Assembly (NCBI RefSeq): GCF_014298075.1
Contig: NZ_CP060418.1
Location: forward strand, 3,534,001-3,598,000
DNA from: Enterobacter sp. JUb54
GTDB taxonomy: Bacteria > Pseudomonadota > Gammaproteobacteria > Enterobacterales > Enterobacteriaceae
DNA: 64,000 bases
Direction: 5' to 3'
Shown one piece after another: positions 21,149 to 32,308 of the stretch (positions are counted from its first letter, which is position 1; each line of letters begins with the position of its first letter). The position numbers were made by a program, and so were the translations under genes. The notes under the pieces were generated by a model, which was not told the origin of the DNA, ran no database searches, and saw only the letters and a program-made list of their open reading frames with translations.

Positions 21149-22939
21149 GTGCAAACTTTTCAAGCCGATCTTGCCGTAATTGGCGCTGGCGGAGCAGGTC
21201 TTCGCGCAGCCATTGCCGCGGCGCAGGCAAATCCAAATGCCAAAATCGCACTGATTTCAAAAGTCTATCCCATGCGCAGCCATACCGTGGCAGCAGAAGG
21301 CGGTTCCGCCGCCGTCGCGCAGGATCATGACAGCTTTGAGTACCATTTTCACGACACCGTCGCCGGCGGCGACTGGCTCTGCGAGCAGGATGTCGTCGAC
21401 TATTTCGTCCACCATTGCCCGACGGAAATGGCCCAGCTTGAGCAGTGGGGATGTCCGTGGAGCCGCCGTCCGGACGGCAGCGTCAACGTACGCCGCTTCG
21501 GGGGGATGAAAATCGAACGCACGTGGTTCGCCGCCGATAAGACCGGCTTCCATATGCTGCACACCCTGTTCCAGACCTCCCTCCAGTTCCCACAAATTCA
21601 ACGCTTCGACGAACACTTCGTCCTCGACATTCTGGTCGATGATGGCCAGGCCCGTGGCCTGGTAGCGATGAATATGATGGAAGGCACTCTGGTGCAAATC
21701 CGCGCCAACGCGGTGGTCATGGCCACCGGCGGCGCAGGACGCGTCTATCGCTATAACACCAACGGCGGCATCGTCACCGGCGACGGCATGGGCATGGCGC
21801 TGAGCCACGGCGTGCCGCTGCGCGATATGGAGTTTGTACAGTATCACCCAACCGGCCTGCCAGGCTCCGGCATCCTGATGACTGAAGGCTGTCGCGGCGA
21901 AGGCGGTATTCTGGTCAACAAAAACGGCTACCGCTATCTGCAGGATTACGGCATGGGCCCGGAAACGCCGCTGGGCGAGCCGAAAAACAAATATATGGAA
22001 CTCGGCCCGCGCGACAAAGTGTCTCAGGCATTCTGGCATGAGTGGCGGAAAGGTAACACCATCCCCACGCCGCGCGGCGACGTGGTGTATCTCGATCTGC
22101 GCCATCTGGGCGAGAAAAAGCTGCTTGAGCGCCTGCCGTTTATCTGTGAGCTGGCGAAGGCCTATGTCGGCGTAGACCCGGTTAAAGAACCGATCCCGGT
22201 TCGCCCGACCGCCCACTACACCATGGGCGGTATTGATACCGACCAGCAGTGTGAAACCCGCATTAAGGGCCTGTTTGCGGTGGGCGAATGCTCATCCGTC
22301 GGCCTGCATGGCGCGAACCGTCTTGGCTCTAACTCGCTGGCGGAACTGGTGGTATTTGGTCGCCTTGCCGGTGAACAAGCCATGAAGCGCGCCGCTGAGG
22401 CCGGGGAAGCTAACGGCACAGCGCTGGATGCCCAGGCTGCCGACGTGGAAAAACGCCTTAAAACGCTCGTCAATCAGGAAGGTAACGAGAACTGGGCGAA
22501 AATTCGCGATGAAATGGGACTGTCGATGGAAGAAGGCTGCGGCATCTACCGTACGCCGGAGCTGATGCAGAAAACCATCGATAAGCTGGCGGAACTGCAG
22601 GAGCGCTTCAAGCGCGTGCGCATCACCGATAACTCCAGCGTCTTCAACACCGATTTGCTCTACACCATCGAACTGGGCCACGGCCTGAACGTCGCGGAAT
22701 GCATGGCGCACTCCGCCATCGCCCGTAAAGAGTCGCGCGGCGCGCATCAGCGCCTCGACGAAGGCTGCACCGAACGTGATGACGTCAATTTCCTCAAACA
22801 CACGCTCGCCTTCCGCGATGCCGATGGCACCACACGTCTGGAATATGGCGATGTGAAAATCACCACTCTGCCGCCAGCAAAACGTGTCTATGGTGCAGAA
22901 GCGGAAGCAGCCGAGAAGAAGGAGCCGGCAAATGGCTGA
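21149..22939 (+). CDS. frdA: fumarate reductase flavoprotein subunit FrdA (GTG start)
   Basis: FrdA carries covalent FAD and the fumarate site of quinol:fumarate reductase, the terminal enzyme of anaerobic fumarate respiration. The 596-residue protein has the dinucleotide-binding motif [11 protein letters not shown] near the N-terminus, the FAD-linking His in [11 protein letters not shown], and the active-site stretches [20 protein letters not shown] and [10 protein letters not shown]. The start is GTG 21149 with GGAGGA upstream, giving (M)QTFQADL as in E. coli. It is slightly shorter than E. coli (602) because of a shorter C-terminal tail. First gene of frdABCD; frdB overlaps its end by 8 bp. 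Confidence 0.97.
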   Translation: MQTFQADLAVIGAGGAGLRAAIAAAQANPNAKIALISKVYPMRSHTVAAEGGSAAVAQDHDSFEYHFHDTVAGGDWLCEQDVVDYFVHHCPTEMAQLEQWGCPWSRRPDGSVNVRRFGGMKIERTWFAADKTGFHMLHTLFQTSLQFPQIQRFDEHFVLDILVDDGQARGLVAMNMMEGTLVQIRANAVVMATGGAGRVYRYNTNGGIVTGDGMGMALSHGVPLRDMEFVQYHPTGLPGSGILMTEGCRGEGGILVNKNGYRYLQDYGMGPETPLGEPKNKYMELGPRDKVSQAFWHEWRKGNTIPTPRGDVVYLDLRHLGEKKLLERLPFICELAKAYVGVDPVKEPIPVRPTAHYTMGGIDTDQQCETRIKGLFAVGECSSVGLHGANRLGSNSLAELVVFGRLAGEQAMKRAAEAGEANGTALDAQAADVEKRLKTLVNQEGNENWAKIRDEMGLSMEEGCGIYRTPELMQKTIDKLAELQERFKRVRITDNSSVFNTDLLYTIELGHGLNVAECMAHSAIARKESRGAHQRLDEGCTERDDVNFLKHTLAFRDADGTTRLEYGDVKITTLPPAKRVYGAEAEAAEKKEPANG

Positions 22940-23666
22940 GATGAAAAACCTCAAAATTGAAGTGGTGCGCTACAACCCGGAAGTGGACACCGCACCGCAC
23001 AGCGCGTTTTATGAAGTCCCGTATGATGAGCAAACCTCGCTACTTGATGCGCTGGGCTACATCAAAGACAACCTGGCGCCTGACCTGAGCTACCGCTGGT
23101 CCTGCCGCATGGCGATTTGCGGCTCCTGCGGGATGATGGTCAACAAGGTGCCGAAACTGGCGTGTAAAACCTTCCTGCGTGAATACACCAAGGGCATAAA
23201 AGTTGAGGCGCTGGCTAACTTCCCGATCGAGCGCGATCTGGTCGTCGATATGACCCACTTTATCGAAAGCCTGGAAGCTATTAAGCCCTATATTATCGGC
23301 AACCCGCGAACCCCGGACCAGGGACCAAACAAGCAAACCCCGGCGCAGATGGCGAAATACCATCAGTTCTCCGGCTGCATCAACTGCGGCCTGTGCTATG
23401 CCGCTTGCCCGCAGTTTGGTTTGAATCCGGAGTTTATCGGCCCGGCGGCGATCACCCTCGCCCATCGCTACAACGAAGACAGCCGCGACCACGGTAAGAA
23501 GGAACGTATGGCGCAGCTGAACGGTCAGAATGGCGTCTGGACCTGCACCTTCGTGGGCTACTGCTCGGAAGTGTGTCCGAAGCATGTCGACCCGGCGGCT
23601 GCCATTCAGCAGGGCAAAGTAGAAAGCTCGAAAGACTTTCTTATCGCCACCCTGAAACCACGCTAA
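22932..23666 (+). CDS. frdB: fumarate reductase iron-sulfur subunit FrdB
   Basis: FrdB passes electrons from menaquinol to FrdA through three clusters. The 244-residue protein has the [2Fe-2S] motif [12 protein letters not shown], the [4Fe-4S] motif [12 protein letters not shown] and the later cysteines [17 protein letters not shown] that complete the [3Fe-4S] and [4Fe-4S] sites. The start MAEMKNLK (22932) matches E. coli and overlaps frdA by 8 bp, with ribosome-binding sequence inside the frdA tail. Length is identical to E. coli. It is followed by frdC after 10 bp. Confidence 0.97.
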   Translation: MAEMKNLKIEVVRYNPEVDTAPHSAFYEVPYDEQTSLLDALGYIKDNLAPDLSYRWSCRMAICGSCGMMVNKVPKLACKTFLREYTKGIKVEALANFPIERDLVVDMTHFIESLEAIKPYIIGNPRTPDQGPNKQTPAQMAKYHQFSGCINCGLCYAACPQFGLNPEFIGPAAITLAHRYNEDSRDHGKKERMAQLNGQNGVWTCTFVGYCSEVCPKHVDPAAAIQQGKVESSKDFLIATLKPR

Positions 23667-23676
23667 GGAGTGCATG

Positions 23677-24072
23677 ATGACGACGAAACGCAAACCCTAT
23701 GTGCGGCCGATGACCTCCACCTGGTGGAAAAAGCTGCCGTTTTATCGCTTCTATATGGTGCGTGAAGGCACCGCCGTACCGACGGTATGGTTCAGTATTG
23801 TGCTGATTTACGGTCTGTTTGCCCTGAAGCACGGCGCAGAAAGCTGGGCGGGCTATGTGGGTTTCCTGCAGAACCCGGTGGTGGTGATCCTGAATCTGAT
23901 CACCCTGGCAGGCGCGTTGCTGCACACCAAAACCTGGTTTGAGCTGGCGCCGAAAGCCGCCAATATCATTCTTAAAGGTGAAAAAATGGGGCCAGAGCCG
24001 GTGATTAAGGGGCTTTGGATGGTGACCGCGCTGGTGACCGTGGTGATCCTGTTTGTTGCCCTGTTCTGGTAA
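23677..24072 (+). CDS. frdC: fumarate reductase membrane anchor FrdC
   Basis: This 131-residue membrane anchor has three transmembrane helices and contributes to the quinone site. It begins [20 protein letters not shown], nearly identical to E. coli FrdC, and ends in a hydrophobic helix. Two ATGs are in tandem at 23674 and 23677; I choose the second because AAGGAG is then 6 nt away and the length matches E. coli (131). It is followed by frdD after 10 bp. Confidence 0.95.
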   Translation: MTTKRKPYVRPMTSTWWKKLPFYRFYMVREGTAVPTVWFSIVLIYGLFALKHGAESWAGYVGFLQNPVVVILNLITLAGALLHTKTWFELAPKAANIILKGEKMGPEPVIKGLWMVTALVTVVILFVALFW

Positions 24073-24082
24073 GGAGACTGAA

Positions 24083-24442
24083 ATGATCAATCCCAACCCG
24101 AAACGTTCCGATGAGCCGGTCTTCTGGGGACTGTTTGGTGCCGGCGGCATGTGGGGCGCGATTGTCGCGCCGGTGATGGTGCTGCTGGTAGGTATCCTGC
24201 TGCCATTAGGTCTGGCGCCAGGCGATGCTTTCAGCTACGAGCGCGTGCTGGGCTTTGCGCAGAGCTTTGTCGGGCGCGCCTTCATCTTCCTGATGATCGT
24301 CCTGCCGCTGTGGTGCGGGTTACACCGTATCCATCACGCCATGCATGACCTGAAAATCCACGTCCCGAACGGTAAATGGGTCTTCTACGGCCTGGCGGCC
24401 ATTCTGACGGTCGTGACGCTGATCGGCGTATTATTTATTTAA
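24083..24442 (+). CDS. frdD: fumarate reductase membrane anchor FrdD
   Basis: FrdD is the second hydrophobic anchor of fumarate reductase, with three membrane helices and the conserved [16 protein letters not shown] segment facing the quinone site. The start [15 protein letters not shown] (24083) has AAGGAGACTGAA upstream and matches the E. coli length of 119 residues. It is the last gene of the frd operon; a strong hairpin follows 10 bp later. In E. coli ampC comes next, but here the next gene is blc. Confidence 0.95.
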   Translation: MINPNPKRSDEPVFWGLFGAGGMWGAIVAPVMVLLVGILLPLGLAPGDAFSYERVLGFAQSFVGRAFIFLMIVLPLWCGLHRIHHAMHDLKIHVPNGKWVFYGLAAILTVVTLIGVLFI

Positions 24443-24452
24443 CGTCCCAGAT

Positions 24453-24484
24453 GCCCGGTAGCATTCTGTTACCGGGCTCTCTTT
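24453..24484 (+). terminator. frd operon terminator
   Basis: GCCCGGTA (24453-24460) pairs with TACCGGGC (24470-24477), followed by TCTCTTTT. In E. coli the equivalent frdD-distal hairpin acts as the ampC attenuator; here no ampC follows, so it would serve only as a terminator. Confidence 0.8.
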
Positions 24485-24554
24485 TGCAGAAAATATCCCC
24501 GCTTTTTTCCAGGCAGAATCTACACTTAGCTAAAAAGCCAGCAAGGAAAATGCT

Positions 24555-25085
24555 ATGCGTGTGCTGCCCATTATTGCGGTTATTGCCGCGTCGTTTCTGG
24601 TTGTCGCCTGTAGCACGCCGACACCGCCGCAAGGCGTGACGGTGGTCAGCCCGTTTGACACTCAGCGCTATCTTGGCACCTGGTATGAGATTGCCCGTCT
24701 CGACCACTCGTTTGAAAGCGGTCTCGAAAAAGTCACCGCCACCTACAGCCTGCGTGGCGATGGCGGGTTGGACGTCGTGAATAAAGGCTATAACCCCGAC
24801 CGGGAGATGTGGCAAAAAACCGATGGCGTGGCTTACTTTACCGGCTCACCGACCCGCGCAGCATTAAAAGTCTCCTTCTTTGGCCCTTTCTACGGCGGCT
24901 ACAACGTTATCGCGCTGGATAAAGAGTATCGCCATGCGCTGGTCTGCGGACCAGACCACGATTATCTGTGGCTGCTGGCCCGCTCGCCGCAAATCTCACC
25001 GGAGGTTAAACAGCAGATGCTGGACATTGCTACCCGGCAAGGTTTCGACGTCAGTAAACTTATCTGGGTGAATCAGCACTATTAG
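24555..25085 (+). CDS. blc: outer membrane lipocalin Blc
   Basis: Blc is a bacterial lipocalin anchored in the outer membrane that binds lysophospholipids and fatty acids. The 176-residue precursor has a lipoprotein signal with lipobox LVVAC (Cys19) and the lipocalin motif GTWYEIARLDHSFE near the start of the barrel, then FFGPFYGGYNVIALD and CGPDHDYLW. Length is as in E. coli (177). It lies directly downstream of frd without ampC, and its stop abuts the convergent gdx stop with no spacer. In E. coli blc is induced in stationary phase; no promoter was identified here. Confidence 0.94.
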   Translation: MRVLPIIAVIAASFLVVACSTPTPPQGVTVVSPFDTQRYLGTWYEIARLDHSFESGLEKVTATYSLRGDGGLDVVNKGYNPDREMWQKTDGVAYFTGSPTRAALKVSFFGPFYGGYNVIALDKEYRHALVCGPDHDYLWLLARSPQISPEVKQQMLDIATRQGFDVSKLIWVNQHY

Positions 25086-25403
25086 TCAGTGTGCGCTGAT
25101 CTTTAGCCCGATAATACCGACAACGATGCACGCCAGGCTGGCAATACGCATAGCGCTGGCGGATTCGCCCAGCAGGACGATACCGGTGATGGCGGCACCT
25201 ACCGCGCCAATCCCCGTCCAGACCGCATAGGCGGTGCCGACAGGCAGCGTCTTCATCGCCCACGACAGCATCGCCATGCTGACCACCATGGCGACAATCG
25301 TGATAACGCTTGGCACCAGGCGACTAAAACCGTGGGTATATTTCAGACCAACCGCCCAGACCACTTCCAGCAGACCGGCGATAAACAGAACAAACCAGGA
25401 CAC
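25086..25403 (-). CDS. gdx: guanidinium exporter Gdx/SugE (GTG start)
   Basis: Gdx is a dual-topology small-multidrug-resistance transporter that exports guanidinium in exchange for protons. The 105-residue protein has four membrane helices and the essential Glu13 in [17 protein letters not shown]. The start codon is GTG (25401-25403), preceded by AAGGGGG. A two-hairpin guanidine-II riboswitch lies directly upstream, which strongly supports the guanidinium function over the older SugE name. It is convergent with blc, the two stop codons being immediately adjacent. Confidence 0.95.
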   Translation of the reverse strand: MSWFVLFIAGLLEVVWAVGLKYTHGFSRLVPSVITIVAMVVSMAMLSWAMKTLPVGTAYAVWTGIGAVGAAITGIVLLGESASAMRIASLACIVVGIIGLKISAH

Positions 25404-25417
25404 AGAACCCCCTTGAT

Positions 25418-25458
25418 GGGGCCGTCCCCGGATGCGATACGCTTACGGGTCGTCCCGC
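25418..25458 (-). promoter_or_regulatory. guanidine-II (mini-ykkC) riboswitch of gdx
   Basis: On the minus strand two short hairpins with the diagnostic ACGR loops are visible: GCGGGACGACCCGT (25445-25458, loop ACGA) and GGGGACGGCCCC (25418-25429, loop ACGG). A TATAAT lies just upstream, and the AAGGGGG ribosome-binding site lies just downstream at 25408-25414 and can pair with the CCCC arm of the second hairpin. This is the architecture of mini-ykkC RNAs: guanidine stabilises both hairpins and frees the ribosome-binding site. Confidence 0.92.
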
Positions 25459-25511
25459 AAGGTGTGTGAAAATCGCAGGTATTATAAGCAACTACGTCGC
25501 AGAGAGGAAGA

Positions 25512-25537
25512 ACGGTACGGCCGATAAACCGTACCGT
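25512..25537 (-). terminator. terminator downstream of ecnB
   Basis: ACGGTACGG (25512-25520) and CCGTACCGT (25529-25537) form a perfect 9-bp stem with an 8-nt loop just after the ecnB stop. On the minus strand it is followed by TTCTTCCTCT. Confidence 0.7.
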
Positions 25538-25543
25538 CGAGGT

Positions 25544-25690
25544 CTATTGCTGAGCTTTAGTCGCAGCCCCAGAGATGGCACTACCACCTTCTGAAATATC
25601 CTGACCAACACCACGTGTTGTATTACATGCGGTCAACACAGAAGAAAGGGCCAAAACCGTAAAGAACGCTGCAATCGCTTTTTTCACCAT
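25544..25690 (-). CDS. ecnB: entericidin B lipoprotein
   Basis: This 48-residue small lipoprotein begins [18 protein letters not shown] and has the lipobox LTAC followed by [19 protein letters not shown], almost identical to E. coli EcnB. Entericidin B is described as the bacteriolytic member of the EcnA/EcnB antidote-toxin pair, induced by sigma S in stationary phase. It lies 171 bp downstream of ecnA on the same strand with its own terminator. It is too short for many ORF callers but unambiguous by sequence. Confidence 0.93.
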   Translation of the reverse strand: MVKKAIAAFFTVLALSSVLTACNTTRGVGQDISEGGSAISGAATKAQQ

Positions 25691-25861
25691 AATGTCATCC
25701 TTATTACCAGTTTTAGTTATCGTGCCCTATAAGCATAGACAACCTGGCCCGGGATGGCGGGATCTCAGCGTTTTTTAAGAGAAAAGGAGTGATGAAACAA
25801 CAGAAGGAAGTGCAACGGTACAACAGATGCGATGATGCATCATGTAGCCTGGCAAAAGCGC

Positions 25862-25993
25862 CTAGCTGACGGCACGGGAAATGGCATGCCCCAGACCCTG
25901 AATATCTTCACCAAAGCCGCGGGCTGTATTGCAGCCGGTCAACAAAACTGCGCTCAGGGAGAGCAATATCAGAAGCTTAATTGAGTTATTCAT
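25862..25993 (-). CDS. ecnA: entericidin A lipoprotein
   Basis: This 43-residue lipoprotein begins MNNSIKLLILLSLSAVLLTG with the lipobox ending in Cys, then NTARGFGEDIQGLGHAIS, the entericidin A signature. The start ATG (25991-25993) has GGGGAAG directly upstream, which rules out the longer in-frame start 26 codons earlier. EcnA is considered the antidote to EcnB. It sits between efp and ecnB on the minus strand as in E. coli. Confidence 0.92.
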   Translation of the reverse strand: MNNSIKLLILLSLSAVLLTGCNTARGFGEDIQGLGHAISRAVS

Positions 25994-26084
25994 CTTCCCC
26001 TGCTTGTCCGTTCCTTGCTTACCATACCCTGACGTGCAATAGCAGGCGCAGCACACCGCTGCGCCAACCATCTCAGAACATGAA

Positions 26085-26651
26085 TTACTTCACGCGGGAT
26101 ACGTATTCGCCAGAGCGAGTATCCACTTTGATGACTTCACCAATCTGAACAAACAGCGGAACTTTAACCACAGCGCCAGTAGACAGCGTTGCTGGTTTAC
26201 CACCGGTACCTGCGGTGTCGCCTTTCAGACCTGGATCGGTTTCAACGATTTCCAGTTCAACAAAGTTCGGCGGAGTCACGGAGATAGGCTGACCATTCCA
26301 CAGGGTCACGATGCACTCAGCCTGATCCAGCAGCCATTTAGCGTTATCGCCTACGGCTTTCTCGTCGGCAGCCAGCTGCTCGAAAGTAGAGTTGTTCATG
26401 AAGTGGAAGAACTCACCGTCGTTGTACAGGTAAGTCAGGTTCATATCGACAACGTCTGCGCCTTCAGCGGAATCGGTAGATTTGAAGGTTTTCTCTACGC
26501 GGGTACCGGTCAGCAGACGACGCAGCTTAACGCGAGCAAAAGCCTGACCTTTACCTGGTTTCACGAATTCACTCGCTTCAACCGCATAAGGTTCGCCGTC
26601 CATCATGATTTTAAGACCGGCACGAAAATCGTTGCTATAGTAAGTCGCCAT
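26085..26651 (-). CDS. efp: translation elongation factor P
   Basis: EF-P binds the ribosome between P and E sites and relieves stalling at polyproline. The 188-residue protein begins [12 protein letters not shown] and carries the modified lysine K34 in [10 protein letters not shown] at the tip of the KOW domain, followed by two OB domains and the conserved C-terminus. The ATG at 26649-26651 matches E. coli exactly; a much longer in-frame extension upstream runs into the divergent epmB and is not real. Modifying enzymes EpmB (adjacent, divergent) and EpmA are both encoded in this window. Confidence 0.97.
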   Translation of the reverse strand: MATYYSNDFRAGLKIMMDGEPYAVEASEFVKPGKGQAFARVKLRRLLTGTRVEKTFKSTDSAEGADVVDMNLTYLYNDGEFFHFMNNSTFEQLAADEKAVGDNAKWLLDQAECIVTLWNGQPISVTPPNFVELEIVETDPGLKGDTAGTGGKPATLSTGAVVKVPLFVQIGEVIKVDTRSGEYVSRVK

Positions 26652-26691
26652 AAGGCCCTCTGAAATTGTTAATTGGTAGCTAAGCCACAAA

Positions 26692-27723
26692 ATGGCGCAT
26701 ATTGTAACCCTAAATACCCCATCCAGAGAAGATTGGTTAACGCAACTTGCCGATGTTGTGACCAGTCCTGATGAACTGCTGCATCTTTTAAATGTAGACG
26801 CTGATGCAAACTTATTGGCGGGGCGTGATGCGAAGCGCCTGTTTGCGCTGCGTGTTCCACGGGCATTTATCGCTCGCATGGAACCGGGAAACCCCAATGA
26901 TCCTCTTCTTCGTCAGGTACTTACCTCGCAGGAAGAGTTTGTCTCTGCCCCTGGATACTCCACCGATCCACTGGAAGAACAGCACAGCGTCGTGCCTGGC
27001 TTGTTGCATAAATACCGCAACCGGGCGCTGCTTTTGGTGAAAGGCGGCTGCGCGGTAAATTGTCGATATTGTTTCCGTCGGCACTTCCCCTATGCTGAAA
27101 ACCAGGGCAATAAACGCAACTGGCAGGCCGCGCTGGAGTATATCGCCGCCCATCCGCAGCTCGATGAGATCATTTTTTCCGGCGGTGACCCGCTGATGGC
27201 GAAAGATCATGAGCTCGACTGGCTGCTGACGCAGCTGGAAGGTATCCCGCACATCAAGCGTCTGCGCATCCACAGCCGTCTGCCAATTGTCATTCCGGCG
27301 CGCATCACCGCTACGCTGGTATCGCGGTTTGAACAATCGTCGCTGCAGATACTGCTGGTGAACCACATTAACCATGCCAATGAGATCGATAACGACTTTC
27401 GTGAAGCGATGATGCGCTTACGTAAAGCGGGCGTCACGCTCCTGAATCAAAGCGTCCTGCTGCGCGGCATTAACGATAATGCGCAAACGCTGGCGAATCT
27501 CAGCAACGCGCTGTTTGATGCTGGCGTCATCCCCTACTATCTGCACGTGCTGGATAAGGTCCAGGGCGCGGCCCATTTTATGGTCGATGATGAAGAAGCA
27601 CGGGCGATTATGCGCGAACTGTTGACCCTGGTGTCAGGCTATATGGTGCCAAAACTGGCGCGTGAGATTGGCGGCGAACCAAGCAAGACGCCGCTGGATT
27701 TAGGCTTGAAACAACATTCGTGA
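26692..27723 (+). CDS. epmB: EF-P (R)-beta-lysylation protein EpmB, lysine 2,3-aminomutase
   Basis: EpmB is a radical-SAM, PLP-dependent lysine 2,3-aminomutase that makes the beta-lysine attached to EF-P by EpmA. The 343-residue protein has the radical-SAM motif CAVNCRYC, followed by FRRHFPY, the glycine-rich FSGGDPL segment, and the PLP lysine near the C-terminal [13 protein letters not shown]. Length matches E. coli (342). It is divergent from efp with a 40-bp gap that must hold both promoters. Confidence 0.96.
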   Translation: MAHIVTLNTPSREDWLTQLADVVTSPDELLHLLNVDADANLLAGRDAKRLFALRVPRAFIARMEPGNPNDPLLRQVLTSQEEFVSAPGYSTDPLEEQHSVVPGLLHKYRNRALLLVKGGCAVNCRYCFRRHFPYAENQGNKRNWQAALEYIAAHPQLDEIIFSGGDPLMAKDHELDWLLTQLEGIPHIKRLRIHSRLPIVIPARITATLVSRFEQSSLQILLVNHINHANEIDNDFREAMMRLRKAGVTLLNQSVLLRGINDNAQTLANLSNALFDAGVIPYYLHVLDKVQGAAHFMVDDEEARAIMRELLTLVSGYMVPKLAREIGGEPSKTPLDLGLKQHS

Positions 27724-27726
27724 AAA

Positions 27727-27753
27727 GGTCTGCCGGGGATAAACTGGCAGACC
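27727..27753 (+). terminator. hairpin after epmB
   Basis: GGTCTGCC (27727-27734) and GGCAGACC (27746-27753) form a perfect 8-bp stem with an 11-nt loop, 3 bp after the epmB stop. No T-tract follows, but a second hairpin lies just downstream. Confidence 0.55.
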
Positions 27754-27769
27754 CTCGACGTGCAGGCCG

Positions 27770-27792
27770 CTTTCTCACCGACGGTGAGAAAG
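27770..27792. terminator. bidirectional hairpin between epmB and yjeI
   Basis: CTTTCTCACC (27770-27779) pairs perfectly with GGTGAGAAAG (27783-27792) with a 3-nt loop. Placed between two convergent genes, it probably ends both transcripts. Confidence 0.65.
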
Positions 27793-27805
27793 GCACAACC
27801 TCACA

Positions 27806-28159
27806 TCAGTTCGGGCACTTATAAACCTGACCGTTCATTTCGCTGTCGGTCGGGACAAAGCTCGACAGCAGATTCTGCGTCGGGCTGCTGACGCCATAAA
27901 TCACGTTGCCACCCATTGCCGCTGCCTGGTTACGCAGTGCGTTAGCTGCGCCACGCATGGAGCCGCCTTCATCACCGTTCTGACCAGACAACCAGTTGCT
28001 CTGCTTGCCAGTCGCGGTCCCCAACAGCTGGCAATCCGCACCCGGCTTGTCTTCAACAAAGCGTACGCTCTGTCCGCCTGAGCTCAGTTCGTTGCTGGAA
28101 CTGCAACCCGCTAACAATAGTGCTGCGCCGACAATCCCTGCTAAATATCTTACCTGCAT
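27806..28159 (-). CDS. yjeI: DUF4156-type lipoprotein YjeI
   Basis: This 117-residue lipoprotein of unknown function has the lipobox LLAGC (Cys19), then SSSNELSSGGQSVRFVEDK and the conserved NWLSGQ and GGNVIYGVSSPTQ segments, matching E. coli YjeI. The start MQVRYLAGIVG (ATG 28157-28159) is chosen over an upstream in-frame ATG because it gives a proper signal peptide and the E. coli length. It is separated from groEL by a strong terminator. No function should be assigned beyond an envelope lipoprotein. Confidence 0.9.
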   Translation of the reverse strand: MQVRYLAGIVGAALLLAGCSSSNELSSGGQSVRFVEDKPGADCQLLGTATGKQSNWLSGQNGDEGGSMRGAANALRNQAAAMGGNVIYGVSSPTQNLLSSFVPTDSEMNGQVYKCPN

Positions 28160-28234
28160 GTTATTCCCCATGATCAATGAGCTGGACGCGCTGGCCCGGA
28201 TGTACACCTTATACTAAAAAGAGGAGAAAAAGAA

Positions 28235-28264
28235 AAACCCCCGAGCATTTCTGCCCGGGGGTTT
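28235..28264 (-). terminator. groESL terminator
   Basis: AAACCCCCG (28235-28243) and CGGGGGTTT (28256-28264) form a perfect stem. On the minus strand it is followed by TTCTTTTTCTCC, a classic rho-independent terminator 28 bp after the groEL stop. Confidence 0.9.
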
Positions 28265-28292
28265 CTTTGTTTCTAAGGGGTATAGCGCACGA

Positions 28293-29951
<1,659 letters not shown>

Positions 29952-29978
29952 TCAAATTCGTTCAGTTTCGCGCGCGAA

Positions 29979-30382
<404 letters not shown>

Positions 30383-30490
30383 CAAAGTTAAAAAAAAATT
30401 TTTCCGCGTGCGCTGACGCACAAAAACGGCCGTCGTCATAAGTAAAAACGATTGTGATACCATCGATTTTTTCAGGGACAGGATTGCATC

Positions 30491-31762
30491 ATGAGTGGTT
30501 TGAAGCAGGAGTTAGGTCTGGCTCAGGGAGTGGGGCTGCTTTCGACGTCGCTACTTGGCACCGGCGTCTTCGCAGTGCCTGCGCTGGCGGCCCTGGTGGC
30601 GGGAGACAACAGCCTGTGGGCCTGGCCTGCGCTGATTTTGCTGGTCTTCCCGATTGCCATTGTCTTTGCCGTACTGGGCCGCCATTTCCCCAGCGCCGGC
30701 GGCGTCGCGCACTTCGTCAATATGGCGTTCGGTTCCCGTATGGAACGCGTCACCGGCTGGCTGTTCCTGTCGGTCATTCCGGTGGGGCTACCTGCCGCCC
30801 TGCATATCGCTACCGGCTTCGGGCAGGCCCTGTTTGGCTGGCACGACAGCCAGCTGCTGCTGGCAGAGCTGGGCACCCTGGCCATCGTCTGGTGGGTCGG
30901 CTCGCGGGGCGCCAGCTCCAGCGCTAACCTGCAAACGCTGGTCGCGATCCTTATCGTAGCGCTGATCGCCGCCATCTGGTGGCGCGGTGGGATTAACCTT
31001 GCGCACATCCCCTTTCCGGCGGCGACGGAAATCGATCGCTCCCAGCTTTTCTCTGCGCTATCGGTGATGTTCTGGTGCTTTGTCGGTCTCGAAGCCTTTG
31101 CCCATCTGGCATCGGAATTTAAACGCCCGGAGCGCGATTTCCCCCGCGCACTGATGATCGGCCTGTTACTGGCCGGGTCGGTGTACTGGGCCTGCACCGT
31201 GCTGGTTCTGCATTTTCATGCCTTCGGGGACGACATGGCCGCGGCCGCATCGTTACCGACCATCGTAGTGCACTTATTTGGCGTGCAGGCACTGTGGGTC
31301 GCCTGCGTAATTGGCTATCTCGCCTGCTTCGCCAGCCTCAATATTTATATCCAGAGCTTTGCCCGCCTGGTCTGGTCCCAGGCGCAGTACAAGCCCGAAA
31401 GCTACCTCGCGCAACTTTCGCCGCAGCGTATTCCCCGCAATGCGCTCAATGCGGTACTGGGCTGCTGCGTCATCAGCACGCTGTGCATCTACTGGCTTGA
31501 TATCAATCTCGACGCGCTGATCGTCTATGCCAACGGCATCTTTATTATGATTTATCTGCTGTGCATGCTGGCAGGCTGCCGCTTGTTACAGGGGCGCTAC
31601 CGGGTGCTGGCGATCGTCGGGAGCGGACTTTGTCTGCTGCTGTTGACGATGGTGGGCTGGAAAAGTCTGTATGCCCTGGTCGTGATGGCCGCCCTTTGGT
31701 TGTGGCTGCCGAAGCGCCGCCCACCGGCCCAGACGCCTTCATCTGCGATAAAAAACCGATAA
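30491..31762 (+). CDS. yjeH: L-methionine/branched-chain amino acid exporter YjeH
   Basis: This 423-residue inner-membrane protein of the amino acid/polyamine/organocation superfamily has about 12 hydrophobic segments, starting with GVGLLSTSLLGTGVFAVPAL, the substrate-contacting first helix of APC transporters. E. coli YjeH (418 residues, same position beside groESL) exports methionine and branched-chain amino acids. It is divergent from groES. It ends just before a hairpin that terminates the convergent fxsA transcript. Confidence 0.92.
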   Translation: MSGLKQELGLAQGVGLLSTSLLGTGVFAVPALAALVAGDNSLWAWPALILLVFPIAIVFAVLGRHFPSAGGVAHFVNMAFGSRMERVTGWLFLSVIPVGLPAALHIATGFGQALFGWHDSQLLLAELGTLAIVWWVGSRGASSSANLQTLVAILIVALIAAIWWRGGINLAHIPFPAATEIDRSQLFSALSVMFWCFVGLEAFAHLASEFKRPERDFPRALMIGLLLAGSVYWACTVLVLHFHAFGDDMAAAASLPTIVVHLFGVQALWVACVIGYLACFASLNIYIQSFARLVWSQAQYKPESYLAQLSPQRIPRNALNAVLGCCVISTLCIYWLDINLDALIVYANGIFIMIYLLCMLAGCRLLQGRYRVLAIVGSGLCLLLLTMVGWKSLYALVVMAALWLWLPKRRPPAQTPSSAIKNR

Positions 31763-31766
31763 AAAA

Positions 31767-31794
31767 AGCCGGACCGCGCAACGCGTATCCGGCT
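31767..31794 (-). terminator. fxsA terminator
   Basis: AGCCGGA (31767-31773) and TCCGGCT (31788-31794) enclose a second short CGCG/CGCG stem. On the minus strand the hairpin is followed by TTTTTTTATC, so it terminates fxsA strongly and may also act on yjeH. Confidence 0.85.
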
Positions 31795-31837
31795 CATAAA
31801 CTGTTGTGCCCGGCAATGGATGACCGGGCTGAACAGC

Positions 31838-32308
31838 TTAGCGGTCGTCTTTGTGGTCCAGACGGTCGCGCTCTTCATCTTTGCGCTGGTATTCGCCGTC
31901 AAAGGTCTCACCGCCCCCGGTTCCGGCACTAAAACCGCCGCCCGGCATCCGGTTAAAGCGCAAATGCGGCATCAGCTTCAGGGTCAGGTGCTTTTGCACC
32001 GGCGGCAACAGCAACAGCAGGCCGAGGAAGTCGGTAAAGAACCCCGGCAGCAGCAGCAACAGACCGGCAATGATCAGCGAGACGCTTTTGATCATTTCGG
32101 CGGCCGGGCTTTCCCCTGCCGCCATCTTCTGCTGCATCAGCATCAAGTTTTTGAAGCCCTGGTTACGCACCAGCGACATCCCGACCACCGAGCTAAAGAT
32201 CACCAGAATCAGCGTCATGAACACGCCAAGCACGTGGGCCACCTGGATGAAGATCGATATCTCGATGTAAACGTATAAAAAAATGGCAATTAACGGAATC
32301 CAACGCAC
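31838..32308 (-). CDS. fxsA: membrane protein FxsA (GTG start)
   Basis: FxsA is a cytoplasmic membrane protein whose overproduction lets F-plasmid cells avoid exclusion of phage T7. The protein has hydrophobic segments near residues 3-45 and 75-105 and the conserved tail MPHLRFNRMPGGGFSAGTGGG. I start at GTG 32306-32308, giving (M)RWIPLIAIFLYVYIEI and 156 residues, because AAGGAG lies exactly 6 nt upstream; that AAGGAG is part of the alternative ATG start five codons earlier. E. coli FxsA also begins MRWLPFIAIF. Divergent from aspA. Confidence 0.9.
   Translation of the reverse strand: MRWIPLIAIFLYVYIEISIFIQVAHVLGVFMTLILVIFSSVVGMSLVRNQGFKNLMLMQQKMAAGESPAAEMIKSVSLIIAGLLLLLPGFFTDFLGLLLLLPPVQKHLTLKLMPHLRFNRMPGGGFSAGTGGGETFDGEYQRKDEERDRLDHKDDR

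Noticed and set aside
21257..22216. 319-codon minus-strand frame inside frdA
   Set aside because: Shadow of the frdA coding sequence; no independent start signal or homology.
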